Positions 36,283-45,883 of a stretch of DNA of 64,000 bases are shown piece by piece. Source of the DNA: Winogradskyella alexanderae (GTDB lineage: Bacteria; Bacteroidota; Bacteroidia; Flavobacteriales; Flavobacteriaceae); the NCBI RefSeq assembly GCF_020166335.1, contig NZ_JAIUJR010000005.1, positions 62,001-126,000 of the forward strand, written 5' to 3'. The notes under the pieces were generated by a model that ran no database searches, had not been told where the DNA came from, and was given only the letters and a program-made list of their open reading frames with translations. Within the stretch, counting starts at the first letter, position 1; every line of letters starts with the position of its first letter. Position numbers and translations under genes: made by a program.

Positions 36283-37416
36283 TTAAATTTCTTGAGAAAT
36301 TAAATTTATTAGTTCTTTATTAATAATTTTAACATCAAATCGTTCTTGGGCATATTTTCTGCTATTTATTCCCATTTCTTCAATTAGATGCTTGTTTTTT
36401 AAGAAGAACTCCATAGCATCGTTTAAGGATTTCTGATTTTGTGGTTCTATTAAAATACCGTTATAACCTTTTTTTACGGTTTCTTTGCAACCTGGTGTAT
36501 TTGTCGTTATTATTGGTAATCCCACGGATAAGGCTTCTAGGATTGATCTAGGAACGCCTTCTCTATAATATGTAGGCAAAACGAAAACGTCTCTTTTGTA
36601 CAAATGCTCTGGGATATTGGTCTGCTTCCCATGATATACAATTATACCTGCCTTATCCAAAGCCTTTAGTTCTTCTTCTTTTATTGAGGATGGTGAATTA
36701 TCTGTTCCTCCTATAACATGATATTCAGAGTCTGGATATTTTTCTTTGAGAGTTTTAGCAGCATTTAAAAACAATGCGATACCTTTTTCTTTAATCAATC
36801 TTGAAACTAGCAAAAAACTGACTTTATTAGATTCAATTTTATTTGTTCTGTATTTAAATTGATTTAGATTAACACCAGAGCCACTAACAAAGGCCACCTT
36901 ATTATTTTTATTAAGAATTTTTCTATCTAAGAATAATTGATAATCATCTTTATTTTGAAATACTACAACTCGATTTTTTCTTATTGAAATTTTATAAAGA
37001 GTTTCGTTTAATCTTTGTAATATCCTGGCCTTAAGTGTTAATCCTGTGAAGGTAAATCCTAAACCAGTAATTAGGGAAATCACTGGGATTCGAATTTGAT
37101 TTGCCGCAATTGAACTATAAATAACAGGCTTTACTGTATATGGGAATACCAAGTCTATATCATAACTGTGCATTATTGACTTCAATTCACTTATTGTCTT
37201 CAAATCCTTCAATGGATTTAATCCAGTTCTATTCAAGCTAAACTCAATTGGTATTGCTCCAAGTTCTATTAATTTATTTTTAATTTTATCAGGGTGACCT
37301 GGAGCAAGTGCGTAAACCTCATAATTTGCGGATATAAGACTTTTTATAAAATCACCTCTAAAATTAATAAGTGATTGAGACAAAGAAGCAACTATTAATA
37401 TCCGTTTCTTTTCCAT
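36283..37416 (-). CDS. glycosyltransferase family 4 (PglA-like)
   Basis: The 377-residue GT-B enzyme has an N-terminal domain starting KKRILIVASLSQSLINFRGDFIKSLI. That is the recurrent opening of PglA-type transferases, which add GalNAc or another HexNAc to undecaprenyl-linked bacillosamine. Conserved features are LITGLGFTFTG near residue 116, SRLIKEKGI near 208, and the Ex7E motif EGVPRSILE near 290 that binds the nucleotide-sugar. It ends 1 nt before the asnB stop region, so it is cotranscribed. Acceptor and donor are inferred from the PglF/PglE context only. Confidence 0.87.
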   Translation of the reverse strand: MEKKRILIVASLSQSLINFRGDFIKSLISANYEVYALAPGHPDKIKNKLIELGAIPIEFSLNRTGLNPLKDLKTISELKSIMHSYDIDLVFPYTVKPVIYSSIAANQIRIPVISLITGLGFTFTGLTLKARILQRLNETLYKISIRKNRVVVFQNKDDYQLFLDRKILNKNNKVAFVSGSGVNLNQFKYRTNKIESNKVSFLLVSRLIKEKGIALFLNAAKTLKEKYPDSEYHVIGGTDNSPSSIKEEELKALDKAGIIVYHGKQTNIPEHLYKRDVFVLPTYYREGVPRSILEALSVGLPIITTNTPGCKETVKKGYNGILIEPQNQKSLNDAMEFFLKNKHLIEEMGINSRKYAQERFDVKIINKELINLISQEI

Positions 37417-37417
37417 T

Positions 37418-39325
37418 TTACACTTCTGAATTTAAGTAATTATACTTATACCATTTTTGAAAACAATAGTAAGACCATACCCTAAATGTACTGTCCTTTT
37501 TACTAGATAAATGATCTTTCACAATTTTAGAAACAGCTTCTATATTAAATATACCTTGTTCTTTAAGCATTTTAGTATCTATGTAAGATTCAAGTTCGGA
37601 TCGCAAACTCTGTCTTAACCAGTCACCAGTTGGTGACCCAAATCCGCTTTTACTTTTATCAAGAAAATCTTCGGGGAACTTATCTTTAAAGGCTTCTTTT
37701 AAAATGAATTTTTTATTCCAGCCATTTATCAAATAGCTTTCGGGCAGGGTGTTTGTAAATTCCCAAATGTCCTTATTAAGAAATGGCGCTCTACATTCTA
37801 AGCTAGTGAGCATACTTGTTCGGTCTACTTTAGCCAGCATACCACCCTCCAAGCTCAGAATTTTATCCACAAGTCTAAAATCAGTAAGCGTTTCGATTTT
37901 ATCATTTTTAAGTACCTCCTTATATTCCTTAAATAAGTCACTTTCAAAATAATCTGGTTGAATTAACTCAGACAATTGTTGTCTAGTATTTGCAAGTGAA
38001 ATAATATCCCAATAAAACTCACCATCGTAATTTATGGCATTTAAGAGTTTATTGATTTGAAACTTTTTTCCACGTTTATCATCTTTATCAACTAGTATCT
38101 TTTTGCTGAGTTTTAAAATAACTTTATGGAAACTTTTTGGTATGATATCGGTGTACTTTCTGTTCATTTTACCTACGTAGTACTTATTATAGCCACCAAA
38201 AACTTCATCACCACCGTCACCTGTTAAAGCTACTGTCACATGTTCTCTAGTTTTTTCAGAAAGTAAGTGTGTTGGCAATGCTGCCGAGTCGGAGAACGGC
38301 TCATCAAAATTGACCAGGATCTCATGGATATTGTGCTTTAAATCATCTTCATCTATAATAAATTCGTGATGGTTGCTACCCAACATTTTTGCAACCACAC
38401 GGGATTTGTCTGTTTCGTCATAGGATGCCTTTTTAAAACCGATTGAAAAGGTATCAATTCTTTTGTCGGTAGCTTGTGATAAACAGAGGGACACAATAGA
38501 CGAATCTACACCACCTGATAAAAATGTACCTAAGCCTACATCTGCTACAGATCTGCTATCTACACTGTTATAAACCAATTCTCTTGTTTTTGCTTTAGCA
38601 TCTTCGAAAGAGATATCAGCTGTTTTTGGTGCAGGTTCATGGTTGATTTTATGAATATTGTATTCAAACGTATTAAGATCATACTCCAAATAGTGATTGG
38701 CTTCCAGCTTGTGAATCCCTTCATAAATAGTATATGGTGCAGGAATATAGGTTAATCTAAAATAAAGATTCAATCCTTTTTTTGAGATGTTTGGCTTATA
38801 GTCAATAGTTTTGATGATAGATTTCAATTCTGAAGCCCATAAAAACTGATTGTCATTTTGTGTGTAGTATAATGGTTTTTCACCAAAGAAATCCCTAGCT
38901 ATAAATAGTTTATTAATCTTTTTGTCATATATACTAAAACCATACATGCCATCTAGCCACTGAAAGGATTCTACACCATATTTTTCGTAGGCCTTTAAAA
39001 TAACTTCCGTATCACTAGTGGTATGAAAAGTAACCCCTTCAGAAACTAACCTAGATTTTATAGTTTTGTAGTTATAAATTTCACCATTAAATACTATGAC
39101 AATCTGCTTATCATCAGAGAAAATAGGCTGTTTCCCTGAAGATAAATCTATAATTGATAGTCGACGCATTGCCATTCCAACAGTACAATTGTCATTCTGC
39201 TCTGCAAAAACACCATCTTCGTCAGGTCCTCTATGAATGATAAGGCCGTTCATAGCATTAAGTACAGAAGACATTTTGTCTTCACTTATCTTAGTTTTAT
39301 CTATAAGTCCGTTAATGCCGCACAT
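37418..39325 (-). CDS. asnB: asparagine synthase (glutamine-hydrolysing)
   Basis: The 635 residues start MCGINGL, so Cys2 is the glutaminase nucleophile after removal of Met. The class II glutamine amidotransferase domain covers about 1-210 (GLIIHRGPDEDG, VFNGEIYNY, SDTEVILKAYEKYG). The synthetase domain carries the PP-loop FLSGGVDSSIVSL near residue 261, and SFSIGFKKASYDE and LTGDGGDEVFGGYNKYY further on. AsnB paralogues are common in Bacteroidota and other polysaccharide clusters, where they may amidate a sugar acid or amino-acid substituent rather than make free asparagine. With uronate-forming genes in this locus, amidation of a uronic acid is possible but not shown. Confidence 0.92.
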   Translation of the reverse strand: MCGINGLIDKTKISEDKMSSVLNAMNGLIIHRGPDEDGVFAEQNDNCTVGMAMRRLSIIDLSSGKQPIFSDDKQIVIVFNGEIYNYKTIKSRLVSEGVTFHTTSDTEVILKAYEKYGVESFQWLDGMYGFSIYDKKINKLFIARDFFGEKPLYYTQNDNQFLWASELKSIIKTIDYKPNISKKGLNLYFRLTYIPAPYTIYEGIHKLEANHYLEYDLNTFEYNIHKINHEPAPKTADISFEDAKAKTRELVYNSVDSRSVADVGLGTFLSGGVDSSIVSLCLSQATDKRIDTFSIGFKKASYDETDKSRVVAKMLGSNHHEFIIDEDDLKHNIHEILVNFDEPFSDSAALPTHLLSEKTREHVTVALTGDGGDEVFGGYNKYYVGKMNRKYTDIIPKSFHKVILKLSKKILVDKDDKRGKKFQINKLLNAINYDGEFYWDIISLANTRQQLSELIQPDYFESDLFKEYKEVLKNDKIETLTDFRLVDKILSLEGGMLAKVDRTSMLTSLECRAPFLNKDIWEFTNTLPESYLINGWNKKFILKEAFKDKFPEDFLDKSKSGFGSPTGDWLRQSLRSELESYIDTKMLKEQGIFNIEAVSKIVKDHLSSKKDSTFRVWSYYCFQKWYKYNYLNSEV

Positions 39326-39330
39326 TTATT

Positions 39331-40482
39331 TTAGCTTTTAATAAATTGGTTGAATTGACTGTAAATATGTTTTAGCTCGTATGCTTTTGCACGTTCTAAA
39401 CTTAAGCGACTAAAGCGCTCCCTTTCAGCTGGATTTTGATGATAGTAATCTAAAGCTTTGCTTAATCCAATGTGGTCGTCGTTGTTAACGAGTAAGCCAT
39501 ATTTAGCTATATAAAATTCACCATTTTTTATGTTAATAGGCTCATTATCATTTAATAATTCTAACGGCCCAGACAAACAATTGGTTGACACACTCGGTAA
39601 ACCAATAGCCATAGCCTCAATCAATGCATTAGGGAAACCTTCTGTAAAAGATGATAATACAAAACATTGATTATCTATAAGATACTCATTTACCTTCTTC
39701 ACCCTACCTTTGAGTGTGATTTGGTCTTCTAACTTAAACTTAGCTATTTCTTCGGTTATATAAGTTCTTAAATCACCATCACCAAGAATAGAAAAATCGT
39801 AATCTAATTTAGATTCGTTAATGGCTCTCACAACCATGATTTGATTTTTTCGTTTGTTGATGGTTCCAGCTGTTATAAGCTTTAACTTATCCGTATTAGT
39901 ATTCAGGCTTTCAGGATTTATTGTTTTACTTGGTAATTCTATTGGGTTATAGATAACTTCCATAGGAATTTTAATACCAAAATTATCTTTTAGATCATCA
40001 TTAATGTAGACCGAATTTGAAAACAGCTTATCACATTTATTGTATAAAATAGGGTAGAAGATCTTAGAAATGTAAAAGGACAGTTTGCTAGTCACATTAT
40101 CCGAAGGGAAACCTCTTTCACTAATAATGGTTTTTACATTTTTATTGAATTTAGCCACAATGCCATTGATTAAATTCGGAAATGCCAAAAATGAAACAGA
40201 TATTTCTATATTATTTTTTTTGATGAACCGGTAATATCTGAAAATATAATTTATAGAATCAAAAAACTTCTTGTAAACAGGTCTATCGGCATGTTTATCG
40301 CTCATGGCAAAAATTTCTACACCTTCTGGTACAGGGAAGTGCAAAACCTTGTGAAATAGCACCAAAGTAACATTGTAATCATGTCTCAGTTCTTTTAAAA
40401 GTAAGCTGATGACTTTTTCTGCTCCACCACTTGCCAGCGATATGCTTAGGATTGAAATATTTTTTTTCTGATTTGGGGTCAT
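39331..40482 (-). CDS. glycosyltransferase family 4 (PglJ/PglH-like)
   Basis: The 383-residue GT-B fold has SLASGGAEKVISLLLKEL near residue 16. IISERGFPS is near 125, and LITAGTINKRKNQIMVVRA near 205. The Ex7E motif EGFPNALIE near 285 is followed by AMAIGLPSVSTNCLSGPLELL. The SGGAEKV and NCLSGPxE signatures fit transferases using UDP-HexNAc. It lies 6 nt before asnB, and a -7 box 40 nt upstream suggests an internal promoter in the locus. Confidence 0.88.
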   Translation of the reverse strand: MTPNQKKNISILSISLASGGAEKVISLLLKELRHDYNVTLVLFHKVLHFPVPEGVEIFAMSDKHADRPVYKKFFDSINYIFRYYRFIKKNNIEISVSFLAFPNLINGIVAKFNKNVKTIISERGFPSDNVTSKLSFYISKIFYPILYNKCDKLFSNSVYINDDLKDNFGIKIPMEVIYNPIELPSKTINPESLNTNTDKLKLITAGTINKRKNQIMVVRAINESKLDYDFSILGDGDLRTYITEEIAKFKLEDQITLKGRVKKVNEYLIDNQCFVLSSFTEGFPNALIEAMAIGLPSVSTNCLSGPLELLNDNEPINIKNGEFYIAKYGLLVNNDDHIGLSKALDYYHQNPAERERFSRLSLERAKAYELKHIYSQFNQFIKS

Positions 40483-40519
40483 AAAATAAATATCTTATTG
40501 ATATTATGCATATTATTGC

Positions 40520-40527
40520 CAAACATA
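40520..40527 (-). promoter_or_regulatory. -7 promoter box inside the polysaccharide locus
   Basis: The minus strand reads TATGTTTG, a perfect TAnnTTTG, in the 114-nt gap before the glycosyltransferase gene starting at 40482. Confidence 0.45.
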
Positions 40528-40596
40528 ACAACAATTAATCTACTAGACTTATTTTCTCGATAATTGTAGGTTTTTAGTGTTAAAAAGGAAAGTGTT

Positions 40597-41682
40597 TTAA
40601 TTATTAACTACATCGATGAACAGGTTTTCATATTCTTTTAATATTTTATTCCTATTGAATTTTTTGTAAACAGAATCCCTAATTTTTTCTGGAAACCAAT
40701 CTTGTTTATGATTTAACTTCTCAATAAATTGTTCTTCAGACTCAACCAAAAAACCATTAAGACCATCTTCAATAATCTCATTTAACCCCCCTGGTGCTTT
40801 AAATGCAATGGCAGGTGTTCCCACAGAGCAACTTTCTATGAGGCAATTAGGAAAACCTTCTGCATAAGAAGCTTGGAGATAAAAATCGTTTTCTGACAGA
40901 TATTTTGAAACTTCATTAGTGTAGGGTATATGGGTTATCTTATCTTCTATACCCAATTCTTTAGCTTGCACGAAAATATTATCTTTTTCTGGTCCAGACC
41001 CTATTATGGTATATTGAAAAGGGTAATCTATCTTTGATAAGCAATCCAGAATCCTTTTGTGCCCTTTCAATTTTTTCAAACGTGCTACAGTAACAAATTT
41101 AATTGTTTTGCTTTTAGTGTTTGGTATTGATTTTAATTTAAAATTATCAGTTATTGGGTTGTTGATAGTTCTTAACTTTTGTTCTGGAATATCGTATTTA
41201 TCCTTCACATCATTATACATGTCATTAGATTGGCATAAGATGACATCAAGAAGTTTGTATGCAAAGTCAAAAGATTTTAAAACTCTTCTTTTTGTTGAAG
41301 TTTTCTTTTCAACTTTTATTTTTATAGTGTCCTGACTAACGATTGTGTGTCTTCCAATGAATTTGATTTTTGGAAATAAAATAGAAATTAAACCCATCAT
41401 AATGTTTAGATGTGAAATGGCACTCATTACAACTAGAGGTTTTTCTTTCCTGAAAATTTTAATTAGAGGTAGAGTTGCACTCATTACTCTGTCTTTATTT
41501 AGATAGCACACCTTAATTCCTTCTACATCATATTTTTTGTCTTTTTCAAAACCAATAACAACTAAAGTACTATCGAACTTAGTTTTATCTAGATTTTGAG
41601 AAACAAAAGAGATTACTCGTTCCGCGCCCCCTGCAAATAAAGTTGGTAAAACGAAGTATACTTTTATTTTTTTTTCATTCAT
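40597..41682 (-). CDS. glycosyltransferase family 4
   Basis: The ATG at 41682 gives MNEKKIKVYFVLPTLFAGGAERV and 361 residues; an upstream in-frame TTG at 41694 would lengthen the overlap with the preceding gene. GT-B features are the FAGGAERV loop, FVTVARLKKLKGHKRILDCLSKI near residue 195, and the Ex7E motif EGFPNCLIE near 283, followed by APGGLNEIIEDGLNGFLV. The acceptor and donor sugars cannot be told. It overlaps the ATP-grasp gene upstream by 8 nt and is followed by a 114-nt gap. Confidence 0.87.
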   Translation of the reverse strand: MNEKKIKVYFVLPTLFAGGAERVISFVSQNLDKTKFDSTLVVIGFEKDKKYDVEGIKVCYLNKDRVMSATLPLIKIFRKEKPLVVMSAISHLNIMMGLISILFPKIKFIGRHTIVSQDTIKIKVEKKTSTKRRVLKSFDFAYKLLDVILCQSNDMYNDVKDKYDIPEQKLRTINNPITDNFKLKSIPNTKSKTIKFVTVARLKKLKGHKRILDCLSKIDYPFQYTIIGSGPEKDNIFVQAKELGIEDKITHIPYTNEVSKYLSENDFYLQASYAEGFPNCLIESCSVGTPAIAFKAPGGLNEIIEDGLNGFLVESEEQFIEKLNHKQDWFPEKIRDSVYKKFNRNKILKEYENLFIDVVNN

Positions 41683-42619
41683 TTTCAATACCAAGTTTTA
41701 ATAGTTGTCCTAATTTGAGATCACATTCAGGAGTTTTGAATTTCTGTGTTCCTGAGTGATGATGAAATGAAATCTCACCAAAATAAATATGTCCCTTGAC
41801 TAAATAAAAATCAATCCTTGCATAGATGAAATCCTTAGCTATGGTTTCGGCTAGACTTTTCATTTGATCAAATAATTCAGGTTTCTTTTCCAACTCACCG
41901 TTTTCATATTGCCAAACACAAGGAATTAAATTCCAATTGGTATCATATAAGTTTCGTCTGCGGTCCCCAAAACGAGAAATGTCGACATGAACAAAAGCTA
42001 ACTTTCCATTAAAACAATGGCACTTATAGTCATTAGGTATTTCACCATTTTCAGTCGACAAAAGTTCTTCTACTACTATTCTAGGCTCAATATTTTTGTA
42101 CTGCCATTCTCTAGTTGAATAGTAAAAATTCTCTTTCAGATTACGTTTGAATTGTTTTTGAACCTTGGGCCAATCTACAGATGATTTATCTTTAACAATT
42201 AAGTAACCACCACTGTCATGATTATTTTTAATAATAAAACTGGTATCAGGCAAATTTTCAGGTTTTAAATCAGATGCATTTTTTGTATGATACAATAGTG
42301 GAATTAAGTACTTTTCCCCAATTTTTTTGGCTACATAAGATCTTACGGTGAATTTATCGGCTACCAATGTATGTAGATCTGATCTATCATAAAGTTTTAG
42401 CCAAGTTATTTTTTCATTTAATGTTTTAGGGTTATTCAAATCAATAGAATAGCCCATATATCTTTTAAAATACCATTCTATAAATAATTTGTCAGGTATA
42501 GCCCTAATACACAATTCATATATTTTATAAAAAGGTCTCAGTAAATTGTAGCCAAATTCAGATTTTCGATATAAATCTGAGATTCTTCCTCTTATAGTTT
42601 TTTTATTCTTTTTAACCAT
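41675..42619 (-). CDS. TupA-like ATP-grasp protein
   Basis: The 314 residues resemble the TupA-like ATPgrasp family. Visible are MGYSIDLNNPKTLNEKITWLKLYDRSDLHTLVADK near residue 60, where these proteins recognise substrate, then VRSYVAKKIGEKYLIPLLY, the ATP-grasp strand FIIKNNHDSGG near 130, VVEELLSTENGEIPNDYKCHCFNGK near 185, and the Mg-binding end IDFYLVKGHIYFGEISFHHHSG near 272. The family occurs in capsule clusters and is named after teichuronopeptide biosynthesis, where an amino acid or peptide is joined to a uronic acid. A similar amide modification of this locus's polysaccharide is a fair inference. Confidence 0.83.
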   Translation of the reverse strand: MVKKNKKTIRGRISDLYRKSEFGYNLLRPFYKIYELCIRAIPDKLFIEWYFKRYMGYSIDLNNPKTLNEKITWLKLYDRSDLHTLVADKFTVRSYVAKKIGEKYLIPLLYHTKNASDLKPENLPDTSFIIKNNHDSGGYLIVKDKSSVDWPKVQKQFKRNLKENFYYSTREWQYKNIEPRIVVEELLSTENGEIPNDYKCHCFNGKLAFVHVDISRFGDRRRNLYDTNWNLIPCVWQYENGELEKKPELFDQMKSLAETIAKDFIYARIDFYLVKGHIYFGEISFHHHSGTQKFKTPECDLKLGQLLKLGIENE

Positions 42620-43196
42620 GCCTAATTAATTTTTTTATGTCTACACTTCCTATTACCTTAGCGGGTATTCCTGCGATAATTGTATTTTCTTTTTCAAATG
42701 ATTTATTTACTACTGCATTTGCACCTATAGCCGTATTATTAGGTATTTTTATTTTACCAAATATTTTAGCTCCTGGAGCTATATAAACATTGTTGCCCAA
42801 TTGTGGAGCTGCAGCTTCTCCACCGGATGCACCTATGTTTACACAAGCATGCATTCTGCAATTGGCACCAACTTTGGTTGATTTATTAACTACAATAGTC
42901 CCGTAATGTACAATTGATAATCCTGGCCCAAATACATTAATTGGAATAGAAAAACCTAATTTTATGGAAATTTTTTTATATCTATATCTGAGATAAGCTA
43001 TGTAAAGTTTCATTATTATTCCGTTATTACGGCAATTAATATAATATTCGAGCTTTCGCATTCGCTTCTGAAAAGTATAAATTGGATTAGGGGATATTAT
43101 ATTTATTATTTTGTGCTCTAAGGATTTGGGATTTATGTTTAAAGCAATACGATCTCGTAGTAAGTATTCTTTATAGTTTTTTTTGCTTGAAATCAT
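42612..43196 (-). CDS. hexapeptide-repeat acetyltransferase, serine O-acetyltransferase-like
   Basis: The 194 residues have a helical N-terminal part (about 1-75) and a left-handed beta-helix (about 80-185) with repeats such as IPINVFGPGLSIVHYGTIVVNKSTKVGANCRMHACVNIGA. The His of HYG and the following turn are catalytic in SAT-type enzymes. APGAKIFGKIKIPNNTAIGANAVVNKSF and GIPAKVIG close the helix. In this context it more likely acetylates a sugar (O- or N-) than serine. It overlaps the ATP-grasp gene by 8 nt. It could supply the acetyl step that PglD performs elsewhere, but its sequence type is different. Confidence 0.85.
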   Translation of the reverse strand: MISSKKNYKEYLLRDRIALNINPKSLEHKIINIISPNPIYTFQKRMRKLEYYINCRNNGIIMKLYIAYLRYRYKKISIKLGFSIPINVFGPGLSIVHYGTIVVNKSTKVGANCRMHACVNIGASGGEAAAPQLGNNVYIAPGAKIFGKIKIPNNTAIGANAVVNKSFEKENTIIAGIPAKVIGSVDIKKLIRHG

Positions 43197-43206
43197 GACT
43201 TCATTA

Positions 43207-44703
43207 TCAATTGTTAATTATTACATCAGCTCTTGAACTGTACTCATAATTTTTATATAATGCTTTTTTATTGTTTGGACGGAAAGGTCTTTTAAATATA
43301 GACTCTTTTATTTGATCAATTCTATCGTAATTAATTAATTTATGAATCTGATTGTTTTTATTTGATTCTATTTTTAGGATTATTGTTTTGGATAAAGAAT
43401 CACCATAAATAGACCAACCAATTGTGTTATTGGTGATTGAATAATTTTTTCTTTCTACTGGCAAAAGTTCATCTTCTGAGTCATAAAGACTAATTTTTTT
43501 ATCAACGTAATATGCAACAATTAACGATCTAAGTGACCAAAGACAACTACCAGCACCACTATATCCATCAAGTAAGCCATAATCATCTTCGTAATATCCC
43601 TGAGTAAATTTACCATCCTTTAGGGAATTTTTGTTTATAAAATGTTTCCAAGTTTGCTCTAGAGTTCTTTTAGCCAAACCCTTAGATACTACTTCGGGGT
43701 TTATTAAACTACCTGAAACAATAGGAGTTGGTGCAGCCAACCTATAGCATACACTTCTGCCCATAATAGGATACCCATAAGGACCAAAAAAATATTTGTA
43801 AAATTCTAGAAACTCTTTATGTGAACTTCTTATAAATTCTGGATCAAAATCAGGATCAATCTGATCCAACCAAAATAAACTATAATGAATTGACCAGGCG
43901 TTATAGTAGTCTAATCCATTTGGTGGATCATCAAACCAGCCATTACCTATATAATGCTCTTTTTTATATCTTGAATAAAGTTGATTTATATATTCAATAT
44001 TTTGCTGATTAACATGACCAAGAGCTTCAAGACATTTAACAATTGTTATGGGAAAGAGGTTCCAATTGTTATCTACAATTTCTTTGCTAACACAACTGTT
44101 AAGCCAATTAATGACTTGAGTTTTATCAGTTTCTCTAAGTGTATTCCATATGTATTCCTTAGAAAGCCATAAACCAAGAGCTATATCTGCAGCCTCAACT
44201 ATTCGCTGATCTTTGTTTTTAACCTCTCCCCAAAATTCAGTATTTCCTGGTGATGTTCCATTTAATAGCCCCATTTTAAGTAGCTCGGCGATATTAACAT
44301 TTTTTCCATCTAAGGATATTTCATCGGTATTGTTAGAATACATCCAAGAGGAGGCCATCGGAAAAAATCTCGCAAAACCTTCTATTCCATTTACGTACCT
44401 GCCTTTATTACTTACTTCACCTGGGTAAAATACCAAAGCACCACCTTTTGACTTGTAATTTATATTTGCCCTGAGAAAATATTTAAAAACAGAATTAAAT
44501 TTTTTGCTTGTTGATTTTTCAGAGTCATTAAATTCTAATTTAACTAGATCATCCATTTTTCTAGAACTCTCATAAGGTATTATTTTATCGGACCAACCAT
44601 CTACTGACTTTGGCAATATTCTAAAATAATATATAGTACACATTGTAAGGATAATGAAAGCTAAAAAAACAAATATCTTCCTGTTTTTAATTAGTTGATT
44701 CAT
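43207..44703 (-). CDS. membrane-anchored DUF2264-like protein
   Basis: From the ATG at 44703 (MNQLIKNRKIFVFLAFII) the product is 498 residues; a TTG at 44724 is a less likely start. One N-terminal span (about 8-25) is followed by a large extracytoplasmic domain. DUF2264 features are GIEGFARFFPMAS near residue 100, WFDDPPNGLDYYNAWSIHYSLFW near 260, FYKYFFGPYGYPIMGRSVCYRLAAPTP near 300-325, and GYYEDDYGLLDGYSGAGSCLWSLRSL near 373. This is an alpha/alpha-barrel fold related in architecture to glycoside hydrolases and polysaccharide lyases. It overlaps the Wzy-like polymerase gene by 17 nt and may trim or modify the polymer in the periplasm. Activity is unproven. Confidence 0.75.
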   Translation of the reverse strand: MNQLIKNRKIFVFLAFIILTMCTIYYFRILPKSVDGWSDKIIPYESSRKMDDLVKLEFNDSEKSTSKKFNSVFKYFLRANINYKSKGGALVFYPGEVSNKGRYVNGIEGFARFFPMASSWMYSNNTDEISLDGKNVNIAELLKMGLLNGTSPGNTEFWGEVKNKDQRIVEAADIALGLWLSKEYIWNTLRETDKTQVINWLNSCVSKEIVDNNWNLFPITIVKCLEALGHVNQQNIEYINQLYSRYKKEHYIGNGWFDDPPNGLDYYNAWSIHYSLFWLDQIDPDFDPEFIRSSHKEFLEFYKYFFGPYGYPIMGRSVCYRLAAPTPIVSGSLINPEVVSKGLAKRTLEQTWKHFINKNSLKDGKFTQGYYEDDYGLLDGYSGAGSCLWSLRSLIVAYYVDKKISLYDSEDELLPVERKNYSITNNTIGWSIYGDSLSKTIILKIESNKNNQIHKLINYDRIDQIKESIFKRPFRPNNKKALYKNYEYSSRADVIINN

Positions 44704-45883
44704 AGTTGTTCGAATTATTATCAATTATATATCCAAGAAGAACGAATATTACAATTAAATATGGTTGATTAATTACGCTTTGCAGACTCATCATGAATAT
44801 ACATAATGTTGTTAAAACTGATATACCAAAATACTTTATATCAGATTTAAGTTTTATAAGCTTAGAAAAAAGGTAAAGTAAAATAAATATGAAAAATAGA
44901 AAAAGGAAAACACCTGAGTCTGCCCATACTCCAAGGAAAGTATTGTGACCTCGCATAAATATCGAAAATTCGACACCGTTACCAACTATTGGATTTTCTA
45001 ATATGTATGGCATAATATGCTCAATTAATTCTCCTCTTCCTGAGTTATCCACTTTGTCAAGTTCAAAAGTCAGCAAATTAATGATGTTCGTAATTTTATC
45101 AGTTTGAGCATCTGACAGATTAAAACTATGAACTTCTGATTTGAGTAAAAATATACTTATATAAAAGATTACAAATATTATTAGAAGTAATACTAATCTT
45201 AAACCAGTAAAATTTTTAAAATTGGTTATAACAAGACAAATTACGAAAGTAAATAATCCTGTAGTAGAAAACGTTAAAAACAGGCTGTAAAAAATCATTA
45301 TTAGAATAGACCATTTTATAATTTTTGAATAGATTTTTTTTGGTCTAAAAAGTCTATCAAAAAATAAAAATGCCATTATACTAGCTAGTGCAGCATTATT
45401 TGCATCACTATAAACCCCACCGGCTCTATCTAATTCGTAATGATGAACATCACCTGTGGAAAGGCTAAAATTATTTATTTGAAAAATTAACGTAAGAAAC
45501 GCAGATACAAGAAAAGCTAAAGTCAAAACTATAAAAAAATATTTCAGATGTATCTTGTTGCTTATAAAGAAATAAGATGCTACGAAATAGATTATAGGAA
45601 TCATTGTGACCATTGACAACCCGCTAAAGCCACTTATTCCGCTTGCTAGGATGGCCATGGCAAAATAACCTAAATAATATATGAACCAGAGTCTAGCAGT
45701 TTTAGAGGTTTCAACTATAAATACTCTTGATAAACTTATACCTATTAGCAATAATCCAAGATTTGAATAGGCTATAAGTCTAGCATAACTATCGCCATAA
45801 AAGGCTGACATAATATTTTGAAAGTAAAAACAACTATTAAAAACAGGCCAAAGAAAACATATATAAACTACAATTCTTTGCAT
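44687..45883 (-). CDS. O-antigen polymerase/ligase family membrane protein (Wzy-like)
   Basis: The 398-residue protein has about 10-12 hydrophobic spans and a large extracytoplasmic loop near residues 255-315. The loop holds SGRGELIEHIMPYILENPIVGNGVEFSIFMRGHNTFLGVWADSG; the RGELI ... NPIxGxG ... HNxFL pattern is the Wzy_C/WaaL signature. Given Wzx, Wzc and Wza homologues in the locus, a repeat-unit polymerase is more likely than a lipid A ligase. It starts 1 nt inside the stop of the upstream glycosyltransferase (TAATG), so translation is coupled. Confidence 0.85.
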   Translation of the reverse strand: MQRIVVYICFLWPVFNSCFYFQNIMSAFYGDSYARLIAYSNLGLLLIGISLSRVFIVETSKTARLWFIYYLGYFAMAILASGISGFSGLSMVTMIPIIYFVASYFFISNKIHLKYFFIVLTLAFLVSAFLTLIFQINNFSLSTGDVHHYELDRAGGVYSDANNAALASIMAFLFFDRLFRPKKIYSKIIKWSILIMIFYSLFLTFSTTGLFTFVICLVITNFKNFTGLRLVLLLIIFVIFYISIFLLKSEVHSFNLSDAQTDKITNIINLLTFELDKVDNSGRGELIEHIMPYILENPIVGNGVEFSIFMRGHNTFLGVWADSGVFLFLFFIFILLYLFSKLIKLKSDIKYFGISVLTTLCIFMMSLQSVINQPYLIVIFVLLGYIIDNNSNNYESTN

